NCBI GenBank assembly: GCA_947169285.1
Contig: CAMVPB010000002.1
Span: 62,001 to 126,000 of the forward strand
Direction of reading: 5' to 3'
From: an uncultured bacterium
GTDB lineage: Bacteria; Bacillota_I; Bacilli_A; RF39; UBA660
Length of the DNA: 64,000 nt
The notes beneath the pieces are model-generated. The model made no database searches. It was not told the origin of the DNA and worked only from the letters and a program-made list of their open reading frames with translations. The position numbers and the translations under genes are program-made. Positions 29,141 to 37,754 of this stretch are shown here, piece by piece (positions within the stretch are counted from its first letter, which is position 1; each line of letters starts with the position of its first letter).

Positions 29141-29998
29141 TTACCTCCTATAAATAGATAAAAAATCTATTATTTTTTTATCTAGTTCAATAACTTTTGG
29201 TTTATTTTTATTAAATTTAATAATCAATAAATCATTATCTAAGCTATTCTTTATTTTTCCAATGTTATTTTCTTCAAATACATCACTCATTATATTTATC
29301 ATTTTTTCTGTTTCATTAGATATTTTTGTTTTTTTCTTTTTCTTAAAAAATAATGCTTCAATTATACCGTTCATTACTTTTTCTAATTGTTTAGTAGTAA
29401 GACCAACTTTTACATTTCTTACTTCAACTATTTTTTTATTTAAATAATTAACTGCTACATATTTACTTCCAACATTTTTTTGAAATTCAAGATATTCTCC
29501 AAAATCAAATTTATTTACTAATTGTTTATATACATTCTCATCAAATAAATTTGAATTTTCATCTAAAAACAATAATAATCTTTTATGAGATTCATTTAAA
29601 TCTTCTACATCATATTGATTAAAATTCATATGAAGTCCGCAATTATGTTCTTTATCAAATAGAAGCGAACCATCACTAAATTTAATTATTTGCATTAATG
29701 TTGTATATATTTTTTTTATTTCACTAATAGGTAATGGATCTAACACAATTTCAAAAGAATAATTTCCAATTATTGTTCCATCATGAGTGAAATATCCATT
29801 ATCTCCAACTAAAGATATTATTTTCTTTAATAGATTTCTTATAAATGTATATCTTTCTCTTTCATAATTAACAGATATTTCAATTTCTAGACCAATATAA
29901 TCATATTTAACTCTTTTTTTAATTCTGTCTATTCCATAACAAGGTTTGACATCCAATAATTCATCATATCTTTTTATAAAATCAATTTCTTCAATCAT
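29141..29998 (-). CDS. Putative amidoligase (Amidoligase_2 / COOH-NH2 ligase family)
   Basis: 285 residues from the ATG at 29998, chosen because a GGGAGG ribosome-binding site lies just upstream; the frame is open to 30019. Family features are the N-terminal [10 protein letters not shown] strand (E-x-E), the [12 protein letters not shown] and [10 protein letters not shown] strand, CGLHMNFN and the [18 protein letters not shown] segment. These match the glutamine-synthetase-fold amidoligases described by Iyer and colleagues, which form amide bonds in peptide or cell-surface modification. The start overlaps the end of the queA::FGase gene by eight bases. The ATP-grasp ligase follows. Substrate unknown. 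Confidence 0.78.
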   Translation of the reverse strand: MIEEIDFIKRYDELLDVKPCYGIDRIKKRVKYDYIGLEIEISVNYERERYTFIRNLLKKIISLVGDNGYFTHDGTIIGNYSFEIVLDPLPISEIKKIYTTLMQIIKFSDGSLLFDKEHNCGLHMNFNQYDVEDLNESHKRLLLFLDENSNLFDENVYKQLVNKFDFGEYLEFQKNVGSKYVAVNYLNKKIVEVRNVKVGLTTKQLEKVMNGIIEALFFKKKKKTKISNETEKMINIMSDVFEENNIGKIKNSLDNDLLIIKFNKNKPKVIELDKKIIDFLSIYRR

Positions 29999-31685
29999 TT
30001 TTTTCCTCCCTTTCATCAATTATTTCTTTTAATGCATTAATTGTCTTGTTAAATTTAATTGGCATACATTTTAAATTTCTATAGTTTCTATTTATTTCAA
30101 GTTGAATAGCATTTACATTCTCACATTTATCACTAATATAGCTACTTATTCTTCTTTCACTTTTAGCAGCAAATTTATTATCTATTAAAATTTCTTTTTT
30201 ATAATATTTATTAAAAGAATTTTTAATTAATTCAATAAATTTCTTACTAGAATTTTTATAACTGTTACATCCTATTTCTAAAGAATAATCATTATTTTTA
30301 TCAAGGCCATGTATATCTATTAAATATTTAATATTATTTTCTTTAATATATTTTGATAATTCTTTTTTATATTCTGAATCATTATCATAATTAGGATCAT
30401 TCTTACTATCTTTATAAGTATAAATTACATGAGAGTTTGTAAGTATTCCTAATATTTTAGCAATTTTACTCGTATTATTTTCATTCACTTTAATTTTATT
30501 ATTTCTAAAGTGTTTATATGCATGTGGTGCTGATAATATTATATTATTATTTCCTTTATCTATTTTGAAATAATCATAAGTTTTATAATTTTCTTTATTA
30601 TTTTTATAATTTTTTAAAATATTTTTATATACTCCTTTTATGTTAGCGTTATTAATAAACATTGCATCTCCGAATGAGAAAAATTTATACTTTTCTTTGA
30701 CTGCTTCTTTATATGCATTCATTATATTTTTTCTGCCAGCTAAAGCACATACTAGCATTATAAGAGTACTTTTTGGTAAGTGAAAATTTGTTATTAAGGC
30801 ATCTATTGCTTTAAAATGATAACCCGGGTATATAAATATATTTGTTTCTTCTTTTGTTTCTTTAAACTTTTTATATTTTGTAAAATTACTTTCTAATGTT
30901 CTTAAAGATGTTGTTCCTACACTTATAATTCTTTTACCTAATTTTTTAGCTTCATTTAGTTTTTTAGCAGTATATTCATCTATTTCATAGTATTCACTAT
31001 GCATATCATGGCTTCTTATATCATCTTCAGATACAGGCCTAAAAGTTCCAAGGCCAACATGAAGAGTAACATATAAAATTTCTACTCCTTTTTCTTTTAA
31101 TTTTAAAAGTAATTCTTTTGTAAAATGAAGCCCTGCAGTTGGAGCAGCAGCACTTCCTAATACACTAGCATACACTGTTTGATATCTATTATTATCTTTT
31201 AAAGTCTTGTGTATATAAGGTGGTAAAGGCATTGCTCCAATACGTTCTAATATTTCTATAAATACCCCTTTATAATTAAATTTAATATGAGTTATACCAT
31301 CTTTTAAAATATCTATTACTTCCCCACTTAATTCATCACTATAATTAATTATGGTACCTTTTTTTAATCTTTTTTGAGGAGATGTTAAACATTGCCAAAG
31401 ATCATTATCAATTTCTTTTAATAAAAGAGTTTCAATTTTAGCACCCGTTTCACTTTTAACTCCAAATATTCTAGAGGGTAAAACTTTAGTGTTATTGAGT
31501 ACTAAAACATCATTAGAATTTAAATAATTAACTATGTCATCAAATCTTTTATGTTCAATATTACCAGTTATTCTATCAAGCACTAAAAGCCTAGAATGAC
31601 TTCTTTCTTTTATAGGTGTTTGAGCTATCAACTCTTCTGGTAAATAATAATCATAGTAATCAGTTGAATACTTATTCTTTTCCAT
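29991..31685 (-). CDS. queA: QueA fused to an N-formylglutamate-amidohydrolase-like domain
   Basis: 564 residues against about 342 for ordinary QueA. Residues 1-345 are a complete S-adenosylmethionine:tRNA ribosyltransferase-isomerase ([82 protein letters not shown]), the enzyme making epoxyqueuosine in tRNA. After a 30-residue linker, residues about 378-558 resemble N-formylglutamate amidohydrolase (FGase): SAPHA (385-389), DPNYD, DIHG (457-460), LEIG and QLEINRNYR (528-536), the expected zinc-binding and catalytic segments of this M14-like fold. No stop or frame change separates the parts. It heads the operon with amidoligase, ATP-grasp and tgt. The fused domain is probably an amide hydrolase; substrate unknown. 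Confidence 0.88.
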   Translation of the reverse strand: MEKNKYSTDYYDYYLPEELIAQTPIKERSHSRLLVLDRITGNIEHKRFDDIVNYLNSNDVLVLNNTKVLPSRIFGVKSETGAKIETLLLKEIDNDLWQCLTSPQKRLKKGTIINYSDELSGEVIDILKDGITHIKFNYKGVFIEILERIGAMPLPPYIHKTLKDNNRYQTVYASVLGSAAAPTAGLHFTKELLLKLKEKGVEILYVTLHVGLGTFRPVSEDDIRSHDMHSEYYEIDEYTAKKLNEAKKLGKRIISVGTTSLRTLESNFTKYKKFKETKEETNIFIYPGYHFKAIDALITNFHLPKSTLIMLVCALAGRKNIMNAYKEAVKEKYKFFSFGDAMFINNANIKGVYKNILKNYKNNKENYKTYDYFKIDKGNNNIILSAPHAYKHFRNNKIKVNENNTSKIAKILGILTNSHVIYTYKDSKNDPNYDNDSEYKKELSKYIKENNIKYLIDIHGLDKNNDYSLEIGCNSYKNSSKKFIELIKNSFNKYYKKEILIDNKFAAKSERRISSYISDKCENVNAIQLEINRNYRNLKCMPIKFNKTINALKEIIDEREEKND

Positions 31686-31810
31686 AATTATCCCCTCTTT
31701 AAAATGTCTTTTATATTATACATTATTTTTATTAAAAGTCCATAGTTTTATTATATATTTTAAATTAAAATATAAATTATTAATTTATATTATTTACACC
31801 ATTTTAACAA

Positions 31811-31841
31811 AAATAAAAAAAGAGTTTTATAGCTCTTTTAA
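31811..31841 (-). terminator. Terminator of the cvpA-trxA unit
   Basis: 7-bp stem AAAAGAG/CTCTTTT (31818-31824 with 31833-31839) overlapping the trxA stop codon, followed on the minus strand by a T-run. Confidence 0.65.
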
Positions 31842-32132
31842 AATATTTTCAATTTGTTCCTTTGAGTGAAAACCCACAAACTCATTTACTTTTACACCAT
31901 CTTTAAAAAATATCAAAGTTGGTATACTCATAATTCTATATTTTTCAGATAAATCTCCATGTTCATCTACATTCACTTTTATAACATTAACATTATCTAA
32001 ACTCTCAAGTACTGGCCCCATCATTTTACAAGGCCCACACCATTCTGCATAAAAGTCAACTAATGTTATTCCTTCTTTTACTAATTCATCAAAACTGTCA
32101 CCTTTTTCAAATAATTTCATATTATCCTCCAT
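31827..32132 (-). CDS. trxA: Thioredoxin
   Basis: 101 residues with the redox motif WCGPCKMMGP, the preceding LVDFYAEWC strand and the cis-Pro segment SIPTLIFFKDG. It is a cytoplasmic disulfide reductant. It overlaps the end of the CvpA-family gene by 11 bases, so the two are translationally coupled. A start a few codons downstream is possible (MKLFEKGDS follows MEDN). Confidence 0.94.
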   Translation of the reverse strand: MEDNMKLFEKGDSFDELVKEGITLVDFYAEWCGPCKMMGPVLESLDNVNVIKVNVDEHGDLSEKYRIMSIPTLIFFKDGVKVNEFVGFHSKEQIENILKEL

Positions 32133-32820
32133 ATTTTTCTATTAATGAATCTAATCCATTAAATTTTAATTTATTTCTTTCTCTTAATATTTTTAATGAT
32201 TTAACATCTACTACTTTATATTTTAAGAATTTTTCTATTGATTTATACTCAAAATCTTTATCTAAATAATTATCTTTCATATTATATAAATCTTCAACTA
32301 CAATTACATAACCTTTTATTTTGTCAGCTAAAATAGGCGTATTATTAAGCATTACATTACTTAATTTTGAATCATTTATACCTGTTATTCTCATAAATGG
32401 TTGTGAGAAGAAAAATAATAATATAAATGTTATAACATACATTTCGATAACTCCAAGAACACCACCAATAATTTTAGAAACTATACCTAAAATTATTGTA
32501 GCCTTAAATATTTTTTCGATAATTCCACTTATCCCAACTATTATTTTTAATAAAAGCATTAATAATGACATTGTTATTAAAAATGATATTGACTCATAAA
32601 AAATTATATTTATTACTGAAACTGTTCCAAAATATTTAAAATCTATAAATGGAAATCTACTAAAGCAAAAATTTGCAACATAACCTTTTAATAAATAAGA
32701 AAGTATTAATACAAATATAAACCCAACAAGAGTTACAGTTTGTTTAATCATTCCCCTTCTAAATCCTATTAAAAAGCCTATTATAAATAATACTATAATA
32801 ACCGCATCAATTATATTCAT
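32122..32820 (-). CDS. CvpA-family membrane protein
   Basis: 232 residues with four transmembrane helices in the N-terminal 160 and the CvpA signature at the N-terminus (NIIDAVIIVLFIIGFLIGFRRGMIKQTVTLVGFI). The C-terminal 70 residues are soluble and charged. CvpA family members are linked to colicin V production in E. coli and envelope homeostasis elsewhere; the exact role here is unknown. Coupled to trxA. Confidence 0.82.
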   Translation of the reverse strand: MNIIDAVIIVLFIIGFLIGFRRGMIKQTVTLVGFIFVLILSYLLKGYVANFCFSRFPFIDFKYFGTVSVINIIFYESISFLITMSLLMLLLKIIVGISGIIEKIFKATIILGIVSKIIGGVLGVIEMYVITFILLFFFSQPFMRITGINDSKLSNVMLNNTPILADKIKGYVIVVEDLYNMKDNYLDKDFEYKSIEKFLKYKVVDVKSLKILRERNKLKFNGLDSLIEKYGG

Positions 32821-32900
32821 AAATACCTCTATTAATAATTATATACTAATTTTAATGAAATTAAAAGAAATATATGATAAAATTAATAAGAGGTGACATT

Positions 32901-33842
32901 ATGAATATTGTATTTAAAGTAAGTGACAATGTAAAAGAAAAAATGATTGAGTATTATCAAGATTTAAAGAAAGAAAAAACACCTCCTTATGCAATCTTTC
33001 AAGCACAAGAAGCTGACACTATTATTACACTTTATGAATCTGGTAAAGTTATGTTTCAGGGAGTGTCTGCTGATATAGATGCTAATATGTGGAAAGATCA
33101 AGAAAGTTTCTTGAATAATAGAAATATTGATCTAGAAATTAAAGAAAAAGAAGATAAAGAAAATAAAAAAATAGATAAGAGTTACTATTACTATGACGCA
33201 ATTGGTTCAGATGAAGTTGGTACAGGTGATTACTTTGGCCCAATAGTTGTTACTTCTACTCTTGTTACTAAAGAAACAAGAAAACTTTTAGAAGATTTAA
33301 AAATAAATGATTCTAAAAAAATGACAGATGATAAAATTAAAAGATGTGCTCCTATTTTAATGAAAAATATTCCTTATGAAACAAGAATACTTTACAATAA
33401 TGAGTTTAATGAATGGACAAATAAAAAACATTACAATATGAATAAAATAAAAGCTATATTACATAATGAAGTATTATATAAATTATCTAAAAAACAAGAA
33501 GGTAATTATCACAAAATAATAGTTGACCAATTTACTTCACCTAAAAGTTATTTTAGTTATTTAAAACAAGAAAATATTACTGATAAGGTTACTAAAATAA
33601 CATTTTTAATTAAAGGAGAACAAGCGCATTTATCAGTTGCAGCAGCTTCTGTTATAAGTAGATATATTTTCTTAGAAGAAATGAATAAATTATCTAAAAA
33701 ATATGGTATAGAATTATCAAAAGGTGCTTCAGATTTAGTAAATATTCAAGGTAAAGAATTAGTTAAAAAATATGGCGAAAACACATTATATAGTATTTCA
33801 AAAATAAACTTTAAAAACACTCAAAAAATCCTAAATAATTAG
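32901..33842 (+). CDS. rnhC: Ribonuclease HIII
   Basis: 313 residues from the ATG at 32901. AGAGGTGA just upstream is the ribosome-binding site, and the upstream in-frame ATG at 32874 lies before it. An N-terminal TBP-like substrate-binding domain (about 1-85) includes YAIFQAQEADTIITLYESGKVMFQG. The RNase H catalytic domain follows with the GSDEVGTGDYFGP motif (first acidic pair), DSKKMTD and the SVAAASVISRY helix. It cleaves the RNA strand of RNA-DNA hybrids, and is the Firmicutes-specific type 2 form. Confidence 0.95.
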   Translation: MNIVFKVSDNVKEKMIEYYQDLKKEKTPPYAIFQAQEADTIITLYESGKVMFQGVSADIDANMWKDQESFLNNRNIDLEIKEKEDKENKKIDKSYYYYDAIGSDEVGTGDYFGPIVVTSTLVTKETRKLLEDLKINDSKKMTDDKIKRCAPILMKNIPYETRILYNNEFNEWTNKKHYNMNKIKAILHNEVLYKLSKKQEGNYHKIIVDQFTSPKSYFSYLKQENITDKVTKITFLIKGEQAHLSVAAASVISRYIFLEEMNKLSKKYGIELSKGASDLVNIQGKELVKKYGENTLYSISKINFKNTQKILNN

Positions 33843-33850
33843 GATTTTTT
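33823..33850. terminator. Terminator between rnhC and the toxin gene
   Basis: Perfect 11-bp stem (33823-33833 with 33840-33850), loop of six, flanked by A- and T-runs; it overlaps both convergent gene ends. Confidence 0.85.
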
Positions 33851-34133
33851 ATTTGAATAAATCCGAATGACTACCAATCCTTAATGCAATTAAAACTAAC
33901 TTGTCTTCAATTATATTATAAATAAAAAGCCAATCAGGTTCAATATGACATTCATTACATCCCGAATATTTACCAGATAGTATATGGTTTTTATATTTTA
34001 AATCTAATGTTTCACCAGAAGAAAGTTTTTCAATTATATCATATAGTTTTTTTATATTTTTACCTTGACTTTTTGCTTTTTTTAAATCTTTTTTAAACTT
34101 GGATGTATAATTTATTTTATACTTCATCATCAT
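33849..34133 (-). CDS. RelE/YafQ-type mRNA interferase toxin
   Basis: About 94 residues. Three consecutive ATG codons (34133, 34130, 34127) overlap the antitoxin's last codons, so start choice is uncertain and translation is coupled. The fold is RelE/ParE superfamily of the YafQ kind: YTSKFKKDLKKAKSQGKNI, LKYKNHILSGKYSGCNECHIEPDWLFIYNI and a C-terminal LVLIALRIGSHSDLF. The H-x-E...D-W-L-x-x-Y-x...H-S-x-L-F pattern with conserved histidines is that of ribosome-dependent mRNA cleaving toxins. Confidence 0.9.
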   Translation of the reverse strand: MMMKYKINYTSKFKKDLKKAKSQGKNIKKLYDIIEKLSSGETLDLKYKNHILSGKYSGCNECHIEPDWLFIYNIIEDKLVLIALRIGSHSDLFK

Positions 34134-34395
34134 TTTCCAAACTATCAATAAAATCTTTCATAGAAGTATATCCTTCTTCTGACTCAGCTATCATAAATCC
34201 TTCTCTTATAGCTTCTTTTGTTTCATCATTATAATCATCATAAGTAAGTTCAAAAGGCAATTTCTTTTCTAAACACACCTTTTTTAAAAACATGTTTATA
34301 CCAACACTCATATTAATACCAAAACTATCTAGTATTTTTTTAGATTCATTATATACATTACTATTTACTCTAACACATACTATTTTATCCTTCAT
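34117..34395 (-). CDS. RelB/DinJ-family antitoxin
   Basis: 92 residues from the ATG at 34395 (GGTGATAAAA precedes it; the frame opens at 34407). The N-terminal ribbon-helix-helix reads IVCVRVNSNVYNESKKILDSFGINMSVGINMFLKKV, typical of RelB/DinJ. The acidic C-terminus (ESEEGY...DSLENDDEV) would wrap the toxin. It is the first gene of the pair and overlaps the toxin start; the promoter is at 34412-34440. Confidence 0.9.
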   Translation of the reverse strand: MKDKIVCVRVNSNVYNESKKILDSFGINMSVGINMFLKKVCLEKKLPFELTYDDYNDETKEAIREGFMIAESEEGYTSMKDFIDSLENDDEV

Positions 34396-34411
34396 TTTTA
34401 TCACCATTTAA

Positions 34412-34440
34412 ATTGTAATACAAAGTAATACAAGTGTCAA
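34412..34440 (-). promoter_or_regulatory. Consensus promoter of the toxin-antitoxin operon with tandem 10-bp repeat
   Basis: Minus-strand TTGACA (34435-34440), 17-bp spacer and TACAAT (34412-34417). Two head-to-tail copies of GTAATACAAR (34415-34424 and 34425-34434, plus-strand sense) fill the spacer and -10, one helical turn apart. This suits cooperative binding by the RHH antitoxin for autorepression, which is inferred. Confidence 0.75.
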
Positions 34441-34442
34441 TA

Positions 34443-34473
34443 AAAATAGATATCTTTTTTTGATATCTATTTT
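34443..34473 (-). terminator. Terminator of mutS
   Basis: Perfect 12-bp stem AAAATAGATATC/GATATCTATTTT (34443-34454 with 34462-34473), followed on the minus strand by T-rich sequence; it lies between mutS and the toxin-antitoxin promoter. Confidence 0.8.
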
Positions 34474-37001
34474 ATTTCTTCTCTTTTTCCTTTTATTTCA
34501 TATAATAAATTTAAGGCTTCAATCGGTGTTACTTCATTTGGATTAATACCATCAATAAAATCATATAAAGGATTTTCTTTTTTTTCTATTAATTCAAGTT
34601 CAACTTGTTTAATTACTTTCTTTCTCTTTTGATGCCCTTCATAATTATGTAATAATTCATCTGCTCTTTCAATTACTTTATCAGGAAGATTCGCAAGCTT
34701 AGCGACATTTATACCATAACTTTTATCAACAGCACCATTTTTTACTTTATGTAAAAATCTAACGTTACCATTTTCTTCATATATCGATACATGAACATTT
34801 TTAATACCATCAAAAGTATCAGCCATTTTAGTAAGTTCATGATAATGAGTTGAAAATAATGTCTTACATTTAATATTGGTTTCAATATACTCAATTATTG
34901 AACCAGCAAGGCTCATTCCATCATATGTTGAAGTACCTCTTCCTAATTCATCAAATAATATCAAACTATTTTTGGTAGCATTTTTAAGTGCAGTAGCACT
35001 TTCTTTCATTTCTACCATAAAAGTGGATTCTCCACCCACTAAATCATCTGATGCTCCTATTCTTGTAAATATCTTATCAATTATAGGAAGATTTGCTTTT
35101 TTAACAGGCACAAATGAACCAATCTGATTAAGTATTATTATAATAGCTAACTCTCTCATATAAGTTGATTTACCACTCATATTAGGTCCGGTAATAAGTA
35201 GTATATTAGTCTTTTCATCCATTAAAACATCATTAGGTGTATATTCTTCTTTAATAACGCTTTCAACTACTGGATGTCTACCATCTTCTATATCAATAAT
35301 TCCATTTTCATTAATACTAGGCTTTACAAAATTATTTTCTTCAGCTACAGTCGCATAAGACTGCATAACATCATAAAAAGCAACTTTAGAGGATACAACT
35401 TGTAGTTCATGAATATATTTTTTTATTTCTTCTTTAATTTCATTAAATATTTCATATTCTAAATTATTAAGTCTTTCTTCAGCATTTAATATTAAATCTT
35501 CCTTTTCTTTTAAAAGCGGACTTACATACCTTTCAGAATTAGTAGTTGTTTGCTTTCTTTCATATTTAAAATCTTCCGGTATATTCTTAACTTGACCTTT
35601 ACTAATTTCAATATAATAACCAAATACTTTGTTATACCCAACTTTTAAAGTAGATATTCCAGTTCTCTCTCTTTCATCACTTTCAAATTTAGATATAAAG
35701 TCTTTACCATTTTTTCTAATATTTCTAAGTTCATCAACTTCACTATTATATCCATCTTTAATTAAATTACCTTCTTTTAATAAAATTGGTGCATTTTCAT
35801 TAATAGATTTATCTAATAATGTAACAAGTTCAGGAAAAGTACCAATTTCTTCTAAATTTAATTCTTTAAGAATTAAATTAATATCAGGAAGTACACTTAA
35901 ACTCTTTTTAAGCTGTAATAAATCTCTAGCATTAACGTTGTTACACACTATTTTACCAGTTAATCTTTCTAAGTCATATATCTCATACAAGTATGTTTTA
36001 AGTTCACTCTTATATAAAAATTCTTTAATCAATAATTCAACAATATTTTGTCTTTTAATAATTTCATCTTTATTAAGTAGTGGAGATATTATATAACTTT
36101 TTAAAAGTCTACTTCCCATTGCTGTTTTAGTTTTATCTAAAAACCAAAGTAAACTGTTTACTCTATCTTTTCCCCTAATTGTTTCAACTAATTCAAGATT
36201 TCTTACAGTTTCAATACCAAGTTCCATAAATAACTTAGTATCAACTATTTCCAAATTTTGAAAATGATTTAATTCTTTCTTTTGATTATTAATTAAATAA
36301 GATAAGACTATTTTAGTATTATCTATTAATTTAGAATCATTTATATTATTAAAAATATTATTATAATTAGTATCTATTATATTATCTAATATAGATATAA
36401 ATACATTATAATTAAATTTAAGTTCATATAATATATCCTTATCAAAAGAAGAATTAACAACAACTTCTTTAATATTTAAATTATTGATATAGCTAATTAA
36501 TTTATTCTTGTCATGTGATAAATAGCAAGCATAAACTTTACCACTTAAAAGATCTGCATATGAAAATATATAATTTAAATAATTATCTGTTATACTTGCA
36601 ATAAAGTTAAAATCATGTTCATTTAACGCTTCAGTATTAGTTAAAGTTCCTTTACTTACTACTTCAATAACCTCTCTTTTAACAATCCCTTTAGCAGTTT
36701 TAGGATCTTCTACTTGCTCACAAATCGCAACCTTATACCCTTTATCAACTAATTTTTGAATATAAATATTAGATGCATGATGAGGCACTCCACACATTGG
36801 TACTCTTTCTTCAAGCCCAGCATTCTTACCAGTTAAAGTAAGCTCTAATTCATGAGAGGCTATTTCAGCATCTTCAAAAAACAATTCATAAAAGTCACCT
36901 AATCTATAAAAAAGTAATGTATCTTCATATTCGCTTTTAGTTTTAAGATACTCCTTCATCATCGGACTAACAGAATCTATATTTACTTCATTTCTTTTCA
37001 T
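34467..37001 (-). CDS. mutS: DNA mismatch repair protein MutS
   Basis: 844 residues, full length. The N-terminal mismatch-recognition domain has FYRLGDFYELFFEDA (the GDFYE mismatch-intercalation motif) and GVPHHA. The core and clamp domains follow, then the ATPase domain with Walker A GPNMSGKSTYMRELA, Walker B/signature LILFDELGRGTSTYDGMSLA and FSTHYHELT. The C-terminal dimerisation part is present (GINPNEVTPIEALNLLYEI). Initiates post-replicative mismatch repair. No mutL in the window. The DGR island begins just beyond its 5' end. Confidence 0.98.
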   Translation of the reverse strand: MKRNEVNIDSVSPMMKEYLKTKSEYEDTLLFYRLGDFYELFFEDAEIASHELELTLTGKNAGLEERVPMCGVPHHASNIYIQKLVDKGYKVAICEQVEDPKTAKGIVKREVIEVVSKGTLTNTEALNEHDFNFIASITDNYLNYIFSYADLLSGKVYACYLSHDKNKLISYINNLNIKEVVVNSSFDKDILYELKFNYNVFISILDNIIDTNYNNIFNNINDSKLIDNTKIVLSYLINNQKKELNHFQNLEIVDTKLFMELGIETVRNLELVETIRGKDRVNSLLWFLDKTKTAMGSRLLKSYIISPLLNKDEIIKRQNIVELLIKEFLYKSELKTYLYEIYDLERLTGKIVCNNVNARDLLQLKKSLSVLPDINLILKELNLEEIGTFPELVTLLDKSINENAPILLKEGNLIKDGYNSEVDELRNIRKNGKDFISKFESDERERTGISTLKVGYNKVFGYYIEISKGQVKNIPEDFKYERKQTTTNSERYVSPLLKEKEDLILNAEERLNNLEYEIFNEIKEEIKKYIHELQVVSSKVAFYDVMQSYATVAEENNFVKPSINENGIIDIEDGRHPVVESVIKEEYTPNDVLMDEKTNILLITGPNMSGKSTYMRELAIIIILNQIGSFVPVKKANLPIIDKIFTRIGASDDLVGGESTFMVEMKESATALKNATKNSLILFDELGRGTSTYDGMSLAGSIIEYIETNIKCKTLFSTHYHELTKMADTFDGIKNVHVSIYEENGNVRFLHKVKNGAVDKSYGINVAKLANLPDKVIERADELLHNYEGHQKRKKVIKQVELELIEKKENPLYDFIDGINPNEVTPIEALNLLYEIKGKREEIK

Positions 37002-37077
37002 AATAACCCTCTAAAATTATTATACAATAAAAAAATATTCTTTAAAAGAAAAAGTGTTTTGACAAGAGCGTTCACCA

Positions 37078-37455
37078 ATGAGCCTAAAAAACATGAGAAG
37101 ATTTTTTCAATTGGCAAAAAGACAGACAGTGTCTGTCCAATCAAAATGCTCTTGGAGTCATTTTTGCGAATTGCTTAAGTTTGATGATACTGATAAGATT
37201 GGTTATTATATTAACATCGCTTCTAAACAAAATTTATCAGTCAGAAAACTTAGAGAAAAAATCAAATCAAATGAATATGAAAAATTAAGTGATGCTACTA
37301 AAAGCAAAATAATAAATAAAGAAAAAATTTCTATTAAAAATGATTTACTTAATCCAATTATAATTAATACTAATAATAAAAATATAGATACATTTAATGA
37401 AAAAAATATTAATTTTATAATAGCAATTATAGGAATCGAGGCAAAATATAAATGA
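37078..37455 (+). pseudogene. Remnant of a DUF1016 (YhcG-like) PD-(D/E)XK protein
   Basis: The fragment reads LKNMRRFFQLAKRQTVSVQ, SWSHFCELL, then NLSVRKLREKI and ATKSKIINKEK, clearly the N-terminal DUF1016_N domain. In intact members (about 350 residues) an N-terminal helix bundle precedes this and a PD-(D/E)XK nuclease domain follows. Here a TGA at 37056 interrupts the frame upstream, and after about 90 residues the sequence becomes unrelated low-complexity Asn/Lys. Intact relatives are common in mobile and defence islands, so this looks like decay at the island edge. A translated truncated protein cannot be excluded. Confidence 0.75.
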
Positions 37456-37467
37456 TGAATAGGAAAA

Positions 37468-37514
37468 TAGACTAATCATACACAATTTATTGACTTTTGT
37501 GAATAATTAGTCTA
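37468..37514. other. Long inverted repeat (cruciform-capable) beyond the DGR reverse transcriptase
   Basis: 9-bp arms TAGACTAAT/ATTAGTCTA (37468-37476 with 37506-37514) with an inner CACAA/TTGTG stem, followed by a T-run. It lies in the 300-base gap 37456-37754, which contains no convincing gene. Confidence 0.55.
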
Positions 37515-37620
37515 ATATTGTTTTTTGAATCTTTGAAAACTATTACTGTGTAATATTCTAATATAATAGCATAAATCGGTACTTAGAAAACTTTGGGATT
37601 TTTAAGTTTTCAAAATCTTC

Positions 37621-37650
37621 AAAAGTTCATACATCTCTGTATGAACTTTT
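37621..37650. terminator. Perfect 12-bp hairpin, terminator-like
   Basis: AAAAGTTCATAC/GTATGAACTTTT (37621-37632 with 37639-37650), 6-nt loop, T-tract on the plus-strand side. It could end transcription of the DUF1016 remnant or of the DGR operon. Confidence 0.7.
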
Positions 37651-37754
37651 TATATGATTATTAATAGAATTGATTAAATGTAATAGATATAAAATATTAA
37701 GGCTATTTGTAAGGCAAATTGAACTGAAACCAATATACCATTATTATATACAAT

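Noticed and set aside
29991-31685. Long QueA considered as a frameshift or assembly fusion
   Set aside because: The reading frame is continuous, the linker is normal for the genome, and the following amidoligase is coupled to the end of the fused domain.
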